A DNA stretch of 64,000 bases from Siderastrea siderea. Lineage: Eukaryota > Cnidaria > Anthozoa > Scleractinia > Rhizangiidae. Location: positions 46,878,003 through 46,942,002 of the forward strand of contig OZ034974.1 of the NCBI GenBank assembly GCA_964030785.1. The letters are read 5' to 3'. The stretch's first letter is position 1. The number at the start of each line of letters is the position of its first letter. A program made the position numbers and the translations under genes. Shown piece by piece: positions 1 to 6,894 of this stretch. Under the pieces are notes generated by a model, which did no database searches, was not told the origin of the DNA, and was given only the letters and a program-made list of their open reading frames with translations.

Positions 1-612
1 TACCAGAGTATATCTAGCAAAAGACACAATGAAGGAGAAGTGGCGGCTTACCCGACCGTCCGCAGTGAAATCCGGACCTTCAGCATGCAAAACAACCTGG
101 TCCGCTTTGATATCCCCAACCTGTTTCAAAACAGAATACCTGACCGAATGATTGTGGGGTTACTGGACAGCCGTGCCTTCAATGGAGATGTGACCCGAGA
201 TCCGTTCTGTTTCCAGAAATTTGGTCTGACCTCCATTAAACAGATTGTCAAAGGAGAAGAATACCCTTATGAAACCCTCCAGTTAGTGCATGACAATGGC
301 ACCCGAGATAATCTAGGCTACTTCCGTTTTCTGCAAGCCAGTGGTGCCTGGTGTAAAAAGAAAGGCAATATGGTAGAACTGCTGGATTGGGGCCAAGCTA
401 AAAATTGTACCTTGTACATGTTTGACAATGTGGCCAATGGATGTGCTGACAGTCAAAACCTCAACCCCAAGCAAACAGGTGATTTACAACTGGTCTTGGA
501 ATTTGGAGCTGCCCCCGGTGTCAATATAACCGTACTCGTGTATGGAGAATTTGAGAATTTGCTGGAGATTGACAGGAACGGAGCCGTGTTGTATAACATT
601 TACCAGCACTGA
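1..612 (+). CDS. Hexon-like major capsid protein, C-terminal part (partial)
   Basis: The frame is open from base 1, so the true start lies left of the window; the GTG at 40 is not a convincing start. About 203 residues are visible. The segment resembles the C-terminal half of the double-jelly-roll 'F54H12.2-like' proteins of animal Maverick/adintovirus elements: an aromatic/hydrophobic strand pattern, an NPF-like DPFCFQKFGL stretch, and a terminal VLVYGEFENLLEIDR-type strand close to the stop. The inferred role is the capsomer of an icosahedral virion. Only two bases separate its stop from the protease ATG, which suggests a shared late transcript. The family call is from remembered sequence character and not a search; it could alternatively be another jelly-roll capsid protein. 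No stop or frameshift is present. Confidence 0.7.
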   Translation, partial: YQSISSKRHNEGEVAAYPTVRSEIRTFSMQNNLVRFDIPNLFQNRIPDRMIVGLLDSRAFNGDVTRDPFCFQKFGLTSIKQIVKGEEYPYETLQLVHDNGTRDNLGYFRFLQASGAWCKKKGNMVELLDWGQAKNCTLYMFDNVANGCADSQNLNPKQTGDLQLVLEFGAAPGVNITVLVYGEFENLLEIDRNGAVLYNIYQH

Positions 613-614
613 AG

Positions 615-1154
615 ATGGAACATGTGGCCTTGAATAATGTACAGTTGGATTATTTAGCCCGAGACGACCCCCAATTGAACCCTGTCTTTTACGGAACGGT
701 GGCCTGTGATCGTTTACCCAAGAGTCCTGTCAAGACCCAACCCCAAGGGTACATTGTGAATACCGACCCACACGATCAACCGGGACAACATTGGTTAGCG
801 GTGTGGACGGATGGAAAGGTGTGTGAAGTCCTGGACAGTTATGCTTTGCCATTGGATACGTACGTGCAAGCGACCCCGTTACGAGATTGGATTGTCCAAC
901 ATTGGAAGTATGTAGTGACCAATGGCAAGTCCCTCCAAGCCATTACAAGCAAGAGTTGTGGTGATTACGCCTTGTTGTACTTGAAAGCCAAAGCCCGTGG
1001 ACGGACCTTGCAAGCGTTTTTAAATGAGTTTTCGGATCATGATTATGTTAGTAATGACCATCAAGCGGGTCAACGCCTTCAACAATTGATTGTAGGCCAA
1101 GAAGCCAGATGGTATCAGCTGTGTTGTCATCCGTATCATCAATGTAATCATTAA
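615..1154 (+). CDS. Adenain-like virion maturation cysteine protease
   Basis: This 179-aa protein matches the adenovirus protease family (peptidase C5/Ulp1-like). The expected catalytic order is present: His59 in GQHWLAVW, Asp74 in EVLDSY, an oxyanion Gln at about 108, and nucleophile Cys115 in SCGDYALLYL. Its length is slightly under the roughly 200 aa typical of the family. The inferred role is cleavage of capsid and core precursors during maturation; candidate sites are seen in at least four neighbouring proteins (QRGG-A/G, QKGSG and FPGG types). The start codon lies two bases after the capsid stop. An AATAAA overlaps the end of the gene (1,154-1,159), so the transcript may end before the tRNA-like gene. 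The frame is intact. Confidence 0.9.
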   Translation: MEHVALNNVQLDYLARDDPQLNPVFYGTVACDRLPKSPVKTQPQGYIVNTDPHDQPGQHWLAVWTDGKVCEVLDSYALPLDTYVQATPLRDWIVQHWKYVVTNGKSLQAITSKSCGDYALLYLKAKARGRTLQAFLNEFSDHDYVSNDHQAGQRLQQLIVGQEARWYQLCCHPYHQCNH

Positions 1155-1159
1155 ATAAA
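1154..1159 (+). promoter_or_regulatory. Poly(A) signal after capsid-protease unit
   Basis: AATAAA begins at the last base of the protease stop codon and lies 24 bases before the tRNA-like gene. It would close the capsid-protease transcript. The hexamer is seen directly; its use is inferred. Confidence 0.5.
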
Positions 1160-1182
1160 ATTTGTTGGAAAAAACTGGTGTC

Positions 1183-1269
1183 GGAGTCGTAGCTCAGTGG
1201 GTAGAGCCTTTGGACCTTTGATTCAGATAGGGATTGGGTCGTGCGTGGGTTCGAGTCCCACCGATTCCA
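1183..1269 (+). tRNA. tRNA-like gene inside the viral element
   Basis: The 87-nt segment folds as a tRNA by eye. A 7-bp acceptor pairs GGAGTCG with CGATTCC (one G-U), followed by discriminator A. The D-arm is GCTC/GAGC and the T-arm is GTGGG/CCCAC around TTCGAGT. Pol III A box (TAGCTCAGTGG, 1,190-1,200) and B box (GGTTCGAGTCC, 1,248-1,258) match consensus, and a T9 terminator follows at 1,284-1,292. The middle is odd: the best anticodon stem is TTTGG/TCAGA with a 9-nt loop containing TTG, leaving a long 17-nt variable region or a small intron, so no amino-acid identity is assigned. It sits between the protease and the ATPase. It may be a captured tRNA, a tRNA-derived ncRNA, or a transcript processing element. 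Confidence 0.6.
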
Positions 1270-1283
1270 ATAAAAAGGTGCCC

Positions 1284-1292
1284 TTTTTTTTT
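1284..1292 (+). terminator. Pol III-type T9 terminator
   Basis: A run of nine T starts 15 nt after the tRNA-like gene and 21 nt before the ATPase ATG. With the A and B boxes it completes a Pol III unit. Confidence 0.55.
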
Positions 1293-1312
1293 CTAAGGGG
1301 TAGTTCGTCATC

Positions 1313-1966
1313 ATGCAAACGGGGAAACCGTTTCGTTTTCATACCCCCTCCTCTATCTTGGTGGTGGGTCCTTCGGGATGTGGTAAAACCGCGTTTACGG
1401 AAAAACTCTTGGTAGACAACCCGGAGTTGTTTGACACCCCACCGACCCAAATGCATTATTGTTATGGGGCCTGGCAAGATCGATTTCAAGGCATGCAAGA
1501 TCAAGGGGTGGTGTTTCACGAAGGGATTCCCGATCATGAGGCCTTAGTGCAATGGTTTCCTCAAGGACAGGGGGTCCTGGTCTTGGATGATTTAATGGAT
1601 GAAGGGAGTCACGATAAACGCGTGTTGGATTTATTCACCAAACATTCACATCATCAAGGGGTGACTGTCCTATACTTGTGCCAAGACATGTTTCCCGTGG
1701 GTCGCTATGCGAAAAGTATATCCCGCAATGCCCATTACATTGTGGCGTTCAAGAACCCCCGAGATCAATTAGGGGTACGCAATGTCATGCTTCAATCGTT
1801 TCCGACCACTTGGAAAGACACATTGGAGACGTTTCATCAAGCCACTACACGACCGTATGGGTATTTGGTCTTGGATTTACATCCCGCCTCGTCCGATCAA
1901 CAACGTGTATTGAGTCACCTGTTAAAAGACGAAGGATGGACTCGCACCTATCAAAAACGACTATAA
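1313..1966 (+). CDS. A32/FtsK-HerA-like genome packaging ATPase
   Basis: This 217-aa P-loop ATPase has Walker A GPSGCGKT at residues 19-26 and Walker B VLVLDD at 88-93 followed by an acidic stretch. A sensor-like segment, VLYLCQDMF, lies near residue 120. Size and motif spacing fit the packaging ATPases of Maverick/adintoviruses, poxvirus A32 and giant viruses. The inferred role is pumping viral DNA into the preformed capsid. It starts 44 bases after the tRNA-like gene and comes first in the long series of small structural genes. It is intact, without stops. Confidence 0.85.
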   Translation: MQTGKPFRFHTPSSILVVGPSGCGKTAFTEKLLVDNPELFDTPPTQMHYCYGAWQDRFQGMQDQGVVFHEGIPDHEALVQWFPQGQGVLVLDDLMDEGSHDKRVLDLFTKHSHHQGVTVLYLCQDMFPVGRYAKSISRNAHYIVAFKNPRDQLGVRNVMLQSFPTTWKDTLETFHQATTRPYGYLVLDLHPASSDQQRVLSHLLKDEGWTRTYQKRL

Positions 1967-2005
1967 AGGCACCCCCTTGGAACAGGTAAAAAATAGAAAG
2001 CAACC

Positions 2006-2484
2006 ATGGCCGATGATGACCGTCAACCTCCGCAATCGTACGATACCGTGTCCCCTGCGGGGGTGGGAGCGGCCAGCGGTAATCAAATGTCCCCAAGGGC
2101 CTGGCAAGATTTGTATATCTCTGGAGACCAAGGCCTTCTCGACGCGGCCATGGAGGAAATGCACCCCGATCCCCTCTATGAGTTTATGCAATCCATCCCC
2201 CCTGCCGACGTCATCGCGAGCTGGCCCGATCTGGATGGTGCGCCCCCTGCCCAGGCCTCTTCCCCTGCTGGGGTAGGAAGTCCAGGAAGTCAATCCTACC
2301 GTAGCATACACACTACCCCGGAGTCTTCTGGTGCTCGAACCCCTGCGAGTCCTCCTAGCGTACCTTTGGCAGCGGGTGCTCGAACAGCAGCGGGTGCTGG
2401 GGGTAATGGTAATGGACGTGGTGGTGGACGTGGTGGACGTGGTGGTGGACGTGGTGGTGGACGCGGTCGTGGTGGTGGTGGTGG

Positions 2485-2515
<31 letters not shown>

Positions 2516-2935
2516 GGTGCTGGTGCTGGTGGTGCTGGTGCTGGTGGTGCTGGTGGTGCTGGTGGTGCTGGTGGAGGTGGTGGTGGTGGTGGTGGTGGAG
2601 GTGGAGGTGGTGGTGGTGGTGGTGGGGGTCGTCGTGGACGACGACCGAGACGAATACGAGGACGACGACGAAATACCCCCACTTCCCCTTTGACACCTGC
2701 CTCCAATCCAGCTACCCCTCGAGGATCTTGGACATCTGGGAGTTCTGGCCGAGCCCCTCGCACCTTGCGTCAAGCGGATTTACAACGACGTTTACGTATG
2801 CTGTTACAAGATCAAGAACAATTGGCCCAAGGACGTGAAATTGCTAATGTCACCATGACCAATAGCATTGTCACCAGTTATAAACAAGGAGGAGCACCGA
2901 GTGTACAAACCTCGTCGTCCCGTGTTTCGCCGTAA
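2006..2935 (+). CDS. Gly-rich low-complexity viral protein, unknown function
   Basis: A 309-aa frame with a good start context (ACCATGG). The N-terminal 130 or so residues are acidic and Pro/Ser-rich. Next comes about 75 residues of Gly with some Ala and Arg, encoded by a GGT/GGA microsatellite at 2,401-2,640. It continues with an Arg-rich patch, then a Ser/Thr/Pro segment and a C-terminal helix rich in Gln and Leu (LRMLLQDQEQLAQ). The reading frame survives the repeat and the downstream part keeps non-repetitive coding character, so it is probably real. The stop is two bases from the next ATG. I do not recognise a family. Strand slippage in the repeat would change length in steps of one Gly. 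The antisense and shifted frames through this repeat (poly-Pro, poly-Val, poly-His) are artefacts. Confidence 0.7.
2401..2640 (+). repeat. GGT/GGA microsatellite inside a viral gene
   Basis: Nearly uninterrupted GGT triplets with GGA, GCT and CGT variants. It encodes the Gly-rich core of the 309-aa protein. Confidence 0.95.
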
Positions 2936-2937
2936 AG

Positions 2938-3600
2938 ATGAAAACCGTCGTGTCGTTATTGAATGGATCAAAACAGCATGGTCTTCCCTTCCCCCCGGAA
3001 TTATTACAACGGATGGATTCCTTGTATGCCTTTTATCATCAACAATGGTGGTGTTATCGAAAAATGTTGAATCATTACAGGTGTATCAATGCCTTGTTCA
3101 ATGGCATGGCCTTACTCCTGATGGCCGCCGGTATGATTGCGGGTCCCCTTTTGGAAAACAGTACATTGGTAGCGTGTTTGGCGGCCGTGGGCACCGTGGT
3201 CAAAGGATGGAATGATTTTAAACAATACCGATTTAAAGTGACCATGAGTCGATTTGCGTTTACCACCTATGCCAAAGCCTTGACCGAATTGAAAACCCAT
3301 GTGCGGGGTATTCCCTTGGAGGATCTGGAACGATTTTTAATCAAGATGCAAACCTTGGATGATACCATTGTGGATTTCACCCCTCCGTTACCCAAACGAT
3401 GTGTCCAAGATTACCATGGTCATTTTGTGTACCAACCCTTGGAAGCCCTATGCTATGTAGATGGATGTCCTCGTCCCTTGAGACCCAAAGAGTATTGGAT
3501 CCATAAAAAGCCGCTCCCTCCTAGTCCCACACTCTTAGAACCATGGCCGTCCAACGACGACGACGACGCAGAAAAAGGAAACAACGAGGAGGGGCTTTAA
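2938..3600 (+). CDS. Two-TM viral membrane protein
   Basis: A 220-aa protein with an amphipathic, aromatic N-terminal region (residues 20-48). Two close hydrophobic segments follow at about 50-72 (ALFNGMALLLMAAGMIAGPLL) and 75-91, separated by a short ENST turn. A long helical cytoplasmic-type region then runs to about 145, and the tail is Pro-rich and acidic. The helix, 2-TM hairpin, long helix layout recalls SLATT-type two-TM proteins, but this is a topology resemblance only. Its ATG lies two bases after the previous stop and its end overlaps the next gene by 58 bases. A virion or host membrane role is inferred. Function is not known to me. Confidence 0.75.
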   Translation: MKTVVSLLNGSKQHGLPFPPELLQRMDSLYAFYHQQWWCYRKMLNHYRCINALFNGMALLLMAAGMIAGPLLENSTLVACLAAVGTVVKGWNDFKQYRFKVTMSRFAFTTYAKALTELKTHVRGIPLEDLERFLIKMQTLDDTIVDFTPPLPKRCVQDYHGHFVYQPLEALCYVDGCPRPLRPKEYWIHKKPLPPSPTLLEPWPSNDDDDAEKGNNEEGL

Positions 3601-3896
3601 TGCGTCGCAAACCCCGTTTGGTGGATAAAATTGCCCATGGCATGAGTATGTTTCTATCAGGTCCCGCCCCTGGGTTTGGACTGGCTTTAGGCAAATTAGG
3701 GGGTCAAGCCTTGAAAGGCATTACCGATAATGTACAACATTACCGACGACAACGAGGTGGAGGTATTCTTTCTTTACTGAAAGGCGCTGCCAAACTGGGC
3801 ATCAAACTGGGCAAGAGTAAGGAGTATAAAAGAATGGGAGCCCTCGGTGTGGGAGGTGCTGTGTCTAATTTCCGACGAAGACCATGGGCAGTATGA
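3543..3896 (+). CDS. Basic core/pVI-pVII-like protein with two protease sites
   Basis: A 117-aa, strongly basic protein; start context CCATGG. The first 14 residues are nearly all Arg/Lys. QRGGA at 14-18 and QRGGG at 70-74 look like adenain-type cleavage sites, since the same signature recurs in neighbouring genes. After the second site comes an amphipathic segment (GILSLLKGAAKLGIKLGKS), reminiscent of membrane-lytic helices released from adenovirus pVI. A core or membrane-lytic virion role is inferred. It overlaps the preceding gene by 58 bases and the next by 13, typical of compact viral coding. Confidence 0.7.
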   Translation: MAVQRRRRRRKRKQRGGALMRRKPRLVDKIAHGMSMFLSGPAPGFGLALGKLGGQALKGITDNVQHYRRQRGGGILSLLKGAAKLGIKLGKSKEYKRMGALGVGGAVSNFRRRPWAV

Positions 3897-4210
3897 AACG
3901 TCTTGGACGTCAATTACCGTTTTTACGGTCCATGTTACAAGAAGCCAATGGTTCCAAACGTCAAGAATTGTTACAACATGCCAATGCCGATCAAATCAAT
4001 GCTGTGAGTGAATTGGTGTTGAACTTTTTAAAAAACAAGATTCCTGTCACCCCACCCATGCTGGCTAAACTTCAACCCTATAAAAAGGTACTACGTGATT
4101 TGGGACGTCGTCGACATTCCGTCAAAAAACGTCGTCAGTGGTTAGTCCGACAAAAAGGAAGCGGATTGTTTCAAGGACTTCACGAGGTGTTATGTCAATG
4201 TGTTCGTTAA
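3884..4210 (+). CDS. Small basic Maverick/adintovirus virion-associated protein
   Basis: A 108-aa protein with a helical N-terminal half (LRSMLQEAN...QELLQHAN), a middle containing NKIPVTP, then a basic KKVLRDLGRRRHSVKKRR segment and a QKGSG motif at 90-94 before a short hydrophobic tail. This layout is common to small proteins in animal Maverick/adintovirus elements as I remember them; no search was possible. QKGSG fits the xxGx-G form of adenain sites, so the C-terminal peptide may be released at maturation. It overlaps both neighbours by a few bases. Confidence 0.7.
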   Translation: MGSMKRLGRQLPFLRSMLQEANGSKRQELLQHANADQINAVSELVLNFLKNKIPVTPPMLAKLQPYKKVLRDLGRRRHSVKKRRQWLVRQKGSGLFQGLHEVLCQCVR

Positions 4211-4422
4211 CCCTCCCTACGTGGATGACTCTATTACAAGAGGCCAATCGGGCCACCGACAAGTGGAAAGACGAGTGTCATTATTGGAAGCATAAATATC
4301 ACCTGTTGTATCGAGAGTACCAACACATCTTGAGGGCCCGTCTTTGTAAGAGTTGCCGTGACCAGGAAGACGGGGAACTTTGCCCCGACTGTAGTCAACG
4401 AACATGGACGAAGTGTACATGA
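4192..4422 (+). CDS. Small zinc-ribbon protein
   Basis: 76 aa if started at the ATG at 4,192 (ATG codons at 4,198 and 4,225 are alternatives; an upstream GTG at 4,138 is unlikely). A helical, Trp/Tyr/His-rich centre (WKDECHYWKHKYHLLYREY) is followed by paired CKSC and CPDC knuckles near the C-terminus, a likely zinc ribbon. It overlaps the previous gene by 19 bases and the next by 19. The function is unknown; small viral zinc ribbons often act in transcription or protein binding. The overlap at both ends and the paired CxxC motifs support reality. Confidence 0.6.
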   Translation: MSMCSLTLPTWMTLLQEANRATDKWKDECHYWKHKYHLLYREYQHILRARLCKSCRDQEDGELCPDCSQRTWTKCT

Positions 4423-5057
4423 TTCCCCAAAAGGACTTGGAACAACTCATTCAATATTACAAAGGAGAACTCACCGAAAATGCCTTGTTGAACAAAGCCG
4501 CGACGCTCGCCGCCCAAAAACATGTGTTATTAGCCAACCCTCAATTACCTCCAGCCCTGGTCAATGCTCAAACCAAACCGTTGAGTCAAGAATTAATCAA
4601 GTTAACCAAACGCATTCGTCAATTTCCTGGCGGGGTGGGGGTTGGTGCCCCGGGTGCCCCGGGTGGTCCACCAGGCGAAGAAGAAGAAGAAGCCGGGGAT
4701 TTGGTGACGGGACCCGTCGAACAATGGTTGAAGCGCATGATAAAAGGCAGCCCGTCCAGCCCCAAACCACCCATTACCCCTGCAACCAAGAAAGGCAAAG
4801 GAGCAGCCACTACCAGTAAAATTGTCAAGAAAGGGAGTCCATCCACCAGTCGAGGGGATCTACAATCGCGTTTAGAAGCCGTGCGAGAACGTCGCAAGAC
4901 TTGGGAAAAGCATTTAGCCGAAAGTGGTTTCACGAAAGGCAAAGGCAAAGGTAAAGCACCCGCTCGTGAAGTGGAACGATTGAAACCTTTACCCGGTTGG
5001 GAAGATTGGGCTCGTGGCAAAAAGTTACGACGTCGATTGGATTACGACAGTGACTAA
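4404..5057 (+). CDS. Viral structural/core protein with basic tail, unknown function
   Basis: A 217-aa protein. Residues 1-75 form a helical domain (MDEVYMIPQKDLEQLIQYY...). Next come FPGG at about 73-76, a Gly/Pro/Glu linker, and a Lys-rich C-terminal half with a KGKGKGK run and Arg-rich patches. The order of helical head, flexible linker and basic tail fits a DNA-binding core or scaffold protein; similar proteins accompany capsid genes in adintovirus-like elements as I recall. FPGG-V is a possible protease site. It overlaps the zinc-ribbon gene by 19 bases and stops three bases before the PLA2 gene. Confidence 0.65.
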   Translation: MDEVYMIPQKDLEQLIQYYKGELTENALLNKAATLAAQKHVLLANPQLPPALVNAQTKPLSQELIKLTKRIRQFPGGVGVGAPGAPGGPPGEEEEEAGDLVTGPVEQWLKRMIKGSPSSPKPPITPATKKGKGAATTSKIVKKGSPSTSRGDLQSRLEAVRERRKTWEKHLAESGFTKGKGKGKAPAREVERLKPLPGWEDWARGKKLRRRLDYDSD

Positions 5058-5060
5058 AAC

Positions 5061-5411
5061 ATGCCCGCTAAGAGGAGGAGGGGACGGAAACGCCCCCAAC
5101 GAGGAGGAGCCTTGGATGTCCAAAAATGGATTGCGAAAACGGGGAAGGAATTTCATTGGCCCGGTTATCAGTACATGGGCCCTGGCACCCATTTGGCTAA
5201 ACGTCTGAAACGGGGGGATCCCGGGATCAATCGCTTGGACCAGATTGCTAAGCAACACGACATTGATTACAGCCGTGCCAAGAATTTGCAAGATAAATGG
5301 AAAGCCGATACCAAGATGATCCAAGCCATTGATCGATTACCCGGCAAGAAAAACAAGACGGAACGGGTGGTCAAGAAAATTATGCAAGCCAAGAAACGTT
5401 TGAAATTGTAA
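5061..5411 (+). CDS. Parvovirus-VP1-like phospholipase A2 protein
   Basis: 116 aa. A basic N-terminus carries QRGGA at 13-17, the same putative maturation site as in the basic core protein. A PLA2 domain follows: Ca-binding-loop-like YMGPG at 38-42, then LDQIAKQHDIDY with the HD catalytic pair at 66-67, and a downstream Asp at 83. This is the arrangement of the PLA2 domain of parvovirus VP1u, also present in several adintoviruses. The inferred role is breaching endosomal membranes during entry. Protease cleavage after QRGG would free the domain from its basic leader. Last gene of the rightward structural block. Confidence 0.85.
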   Translation: MPAKRRRGRKRPQRGGALDVQKWIAKTGKEFHWPGYQYMGPGTHLAKRLKRGDPGINRLDQIAKQHDIDYSRAKNLQDKWKADTKMIQAIDRLPGKKNKTERVVKKIMQAKKRLKL

Positions 5412-5693
5412 TCATTTAATAACATGTTGAGTCAAAAATGAAAATGTCACATTGTTATTCTGCAGTTCGGTAGTCTTCTGTAGTTCGTGTTGAGTCTCAA
5501 GCAGGATTGGCGAGACAAAACCCCTTGTGATGTAGACAATCCTGATAAAAAAATAAAAAACAATGTCACTTGTGTCATTTTGATTGATGAGTTGTCACAA
5601 ATACGAATACGAATGTTCTGCCAAAATACTGACACGGATGTTCTTCCAAAATACTGAGACGATTCTGCCAAAACATACAAAGACGAGGAGGGT
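5412..5693. other. Convergent 3' region between late and early units
   Basis: This is non-coding. A + strand AATAAA lies at 5,552-5,557 for the late block. On the other strand an ATTAAA variant (TTTAAT at about 5,415-5,420 on +) could serve the leftward unit, so the two transcripts may overlap at their 3' ends. A short near-repeat (ATGTTCTKCCAAAATACTGA) occurs at about 5,612 and 5,639. Confidence 0.5.
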
Positions 5694-6830
5694 TTAACTG
5701 ACAAAGTCATCCAAATCAAATGAAGGATCCTCCTCCATCATGTCATTTACAAAGTCAAACAAAGACTCGTCCGATGACAAGTCATCGAGTAAATTGTCTA
5801 AAAATCCTTTCCCATCGTCCCACATGTCACAAGAAGATTCGTCACCTACGGAATGATCCAGGGGATGAACGACCCCTGAATCCATGTCCATGAGGGTACT
5901 AGATTGATCCATGGCATCCTCAGGGCTGGGCGACAGGGTATGGCAAAAGTCCGACATAAAATCCTCCACCGTGACCGTTAATTTGAGGGGCCCTAAGGCT
6001 TGGCGTTTCTCCTCCGTTCTCTTTCGAACCATGGCCCTTGTGAGGGCAGCGGCCTCACGCTTTCTCGCGTTGTATTGTTGCTGCCACTGCTGACCTGCTT
6101 TCGAACGGTAGTATTCTCTTTTATAGGCCCGGAGTCGTTCTACATTCAGGGCATAGTACAGTTTCTGGTAGGCTGCTATTCGGTCGCGGTGTCTGGCCCG
6201 GTACCTATTACTCTCAGCCCGTCGCTGCGCCCGTCGTCGGGCTTCTTTGGCACGGAGCTTGGCCACTTGCTGGTAAACGTCGTCCTCAACGCTTACCAGG
6301 GGGGTCTCACCTTTTGCCTTTCTGGCCTTGCGCCTGGCTCTGCTAGCCTTTTGCTGCGCCCGTCGTCGCTCTTGTTTCGCCCTGAGCTCTGCTAATTCTG
6401 CCAGGATGTCATCGTCGTTTGAGTCGCTGTCGTTAAGGTCATCGTCGTCGTTAAGGTCATCGTCGTTGTTTTCGTTGTAATTCACTGGGGGTCTGCGACG
6501 GTGACTGCGGCGGACCTCTCTTTCGGGAGACCTCGGGCGAGGGGGGCGGTGCTGGTGGGGATGTCCGGGGCCACCCATGAGGCGCTGGTGGGGGTGTCCG
6601 GGGCCTCTTGAACTGGTGGTGCCAGTTGGTCCAGCAGAAGTCGAGGCCCCGGATGTACCACGCGGTGGTGATTTGCGGGTAACAGCCCGGGTTCCAGTGC
6701 TGTTGCACGTAGGTGTGGCGTGCTGCTTGGGCTGCTTGGGCGAGCAGCCTCCTTTTCCTCCTTTCCTCAAGCAGCGCTTCCCCAAACTCTCGGATGTCTC
6801 CGTCCTCGAGCCTCCACTCCTTAACCTCAT
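5694..6830 (-). CDS. Putative early transcription-activator-like protein
   Basis: 378 aa on the minus strand. The N-terminal 115 residues are Pro/Ser/Arg-rich and overlap the 145-aa frame. There follow an Asn/Asp tract (about 117-141), a long Arg/Lys/Ala-rich helical region (about 145-275) with YYxxNxExxxxYxREYY-like repeats, and a C-terminal 100-residue acidic tail with hydrophobic-acidic clusters (FLDNLLDDL, SLFDFVNDMM). A basic helix plus acidic tail suggests a DNA-binding activator; this is inference, and I recognise no family. It lies opposite in direction to the late genes and beside the polymerase, where early genes would be expected. The first ATG is 64 bases inside the overlapping frame, so leaky scanning or splicing is likely. 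Confidence 0.65.
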   Translation of the reverse strand: MRLRSGGSRTETSESLGKRCLRKGGKGGCSPKQPKQHATPTCNSTGTRAVTRKSPPRGTSGASTSAGPTGTTSSRGPGHPHQRLMGGPGHPHQHRPPRPRSPEREVRRSHRRRPPVNYNENNDDDLNDDDDLNDSDSNDDDILAELAELRAKQERRRAQQKASRARRKARKAKGETPLVSVEDDVYQQVAKLRAKEARRRAQRRAESNRYRARHRDRIAAYQKLYYALNVERLRAYKREYYRSKAGQQWQQQYNARKREAAALTRAMVRKRTEEKRQALGPLKLTVTVEDFMSDFCHTLSPSPEDAMDQSSTLMDMDSGVVHPLDHSVGDESSCDMWDDGKGFLDNLLDDLSSDESLFDFVNDMMEEDPSFDLDDFVS

Positions 6831-6894
6831 TTAAAATCGTATCGACTTCAAACTTCTCGAACTTGTTCAACAGGTCGTCTACACTAGAGTCCAT
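6457..6894 (-). CDS. Overlapping early protein, unknown function
   Basis: 145 aa on the minus strand and the first ATG after the leftward TATA box. Residues 1-55 are acidic and helical (DDLLNKFEKFEVDTILNEV). A Trp/Cys/His-rich patch follows (QQHWNPGCYPQITTAWYI, FCWTNWHHQF), then a Pro-rich basic tail. About 374 bases overlap the 378-aa frame in another phase. The aromatic patch, well-placed ATG and short 5' leader favour a real protein; the Pro-rich tail may simply follow from coding constraint in the other frame. It may also be the first exon of a spliced product. Confidence 0.6.
   Translation of the reverse strand: MDSSVDDLLNKFEKFEVDTILNEVKEWRLEDGDIREFGEALLEERRKRRLLAQAAQAARHTYVQQHWNPGCYPQITTAWYIRGLDFCWTNWHHQFKRPRTPPPAPHGWPRTSPPAPPPSPEVSRKRGPPQSPSQTPSELQRKQRR

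Noticed and set aside
1197..1537. Short frames over the tRNA-like gene on both strands.
   Set aside because: They translate the tRNA arms and the start of the ATPase gene; such tRNA-derived frames are artefacts.
2296..2773. Long minus-strand and shifted frames through the GGT tract (poly-Pro, poly-His, poly-Val, poly-Thr).
   Set aside because: All follow from the triplet repeat read in other phases; none has non-repetitive coding character beyond the tract.
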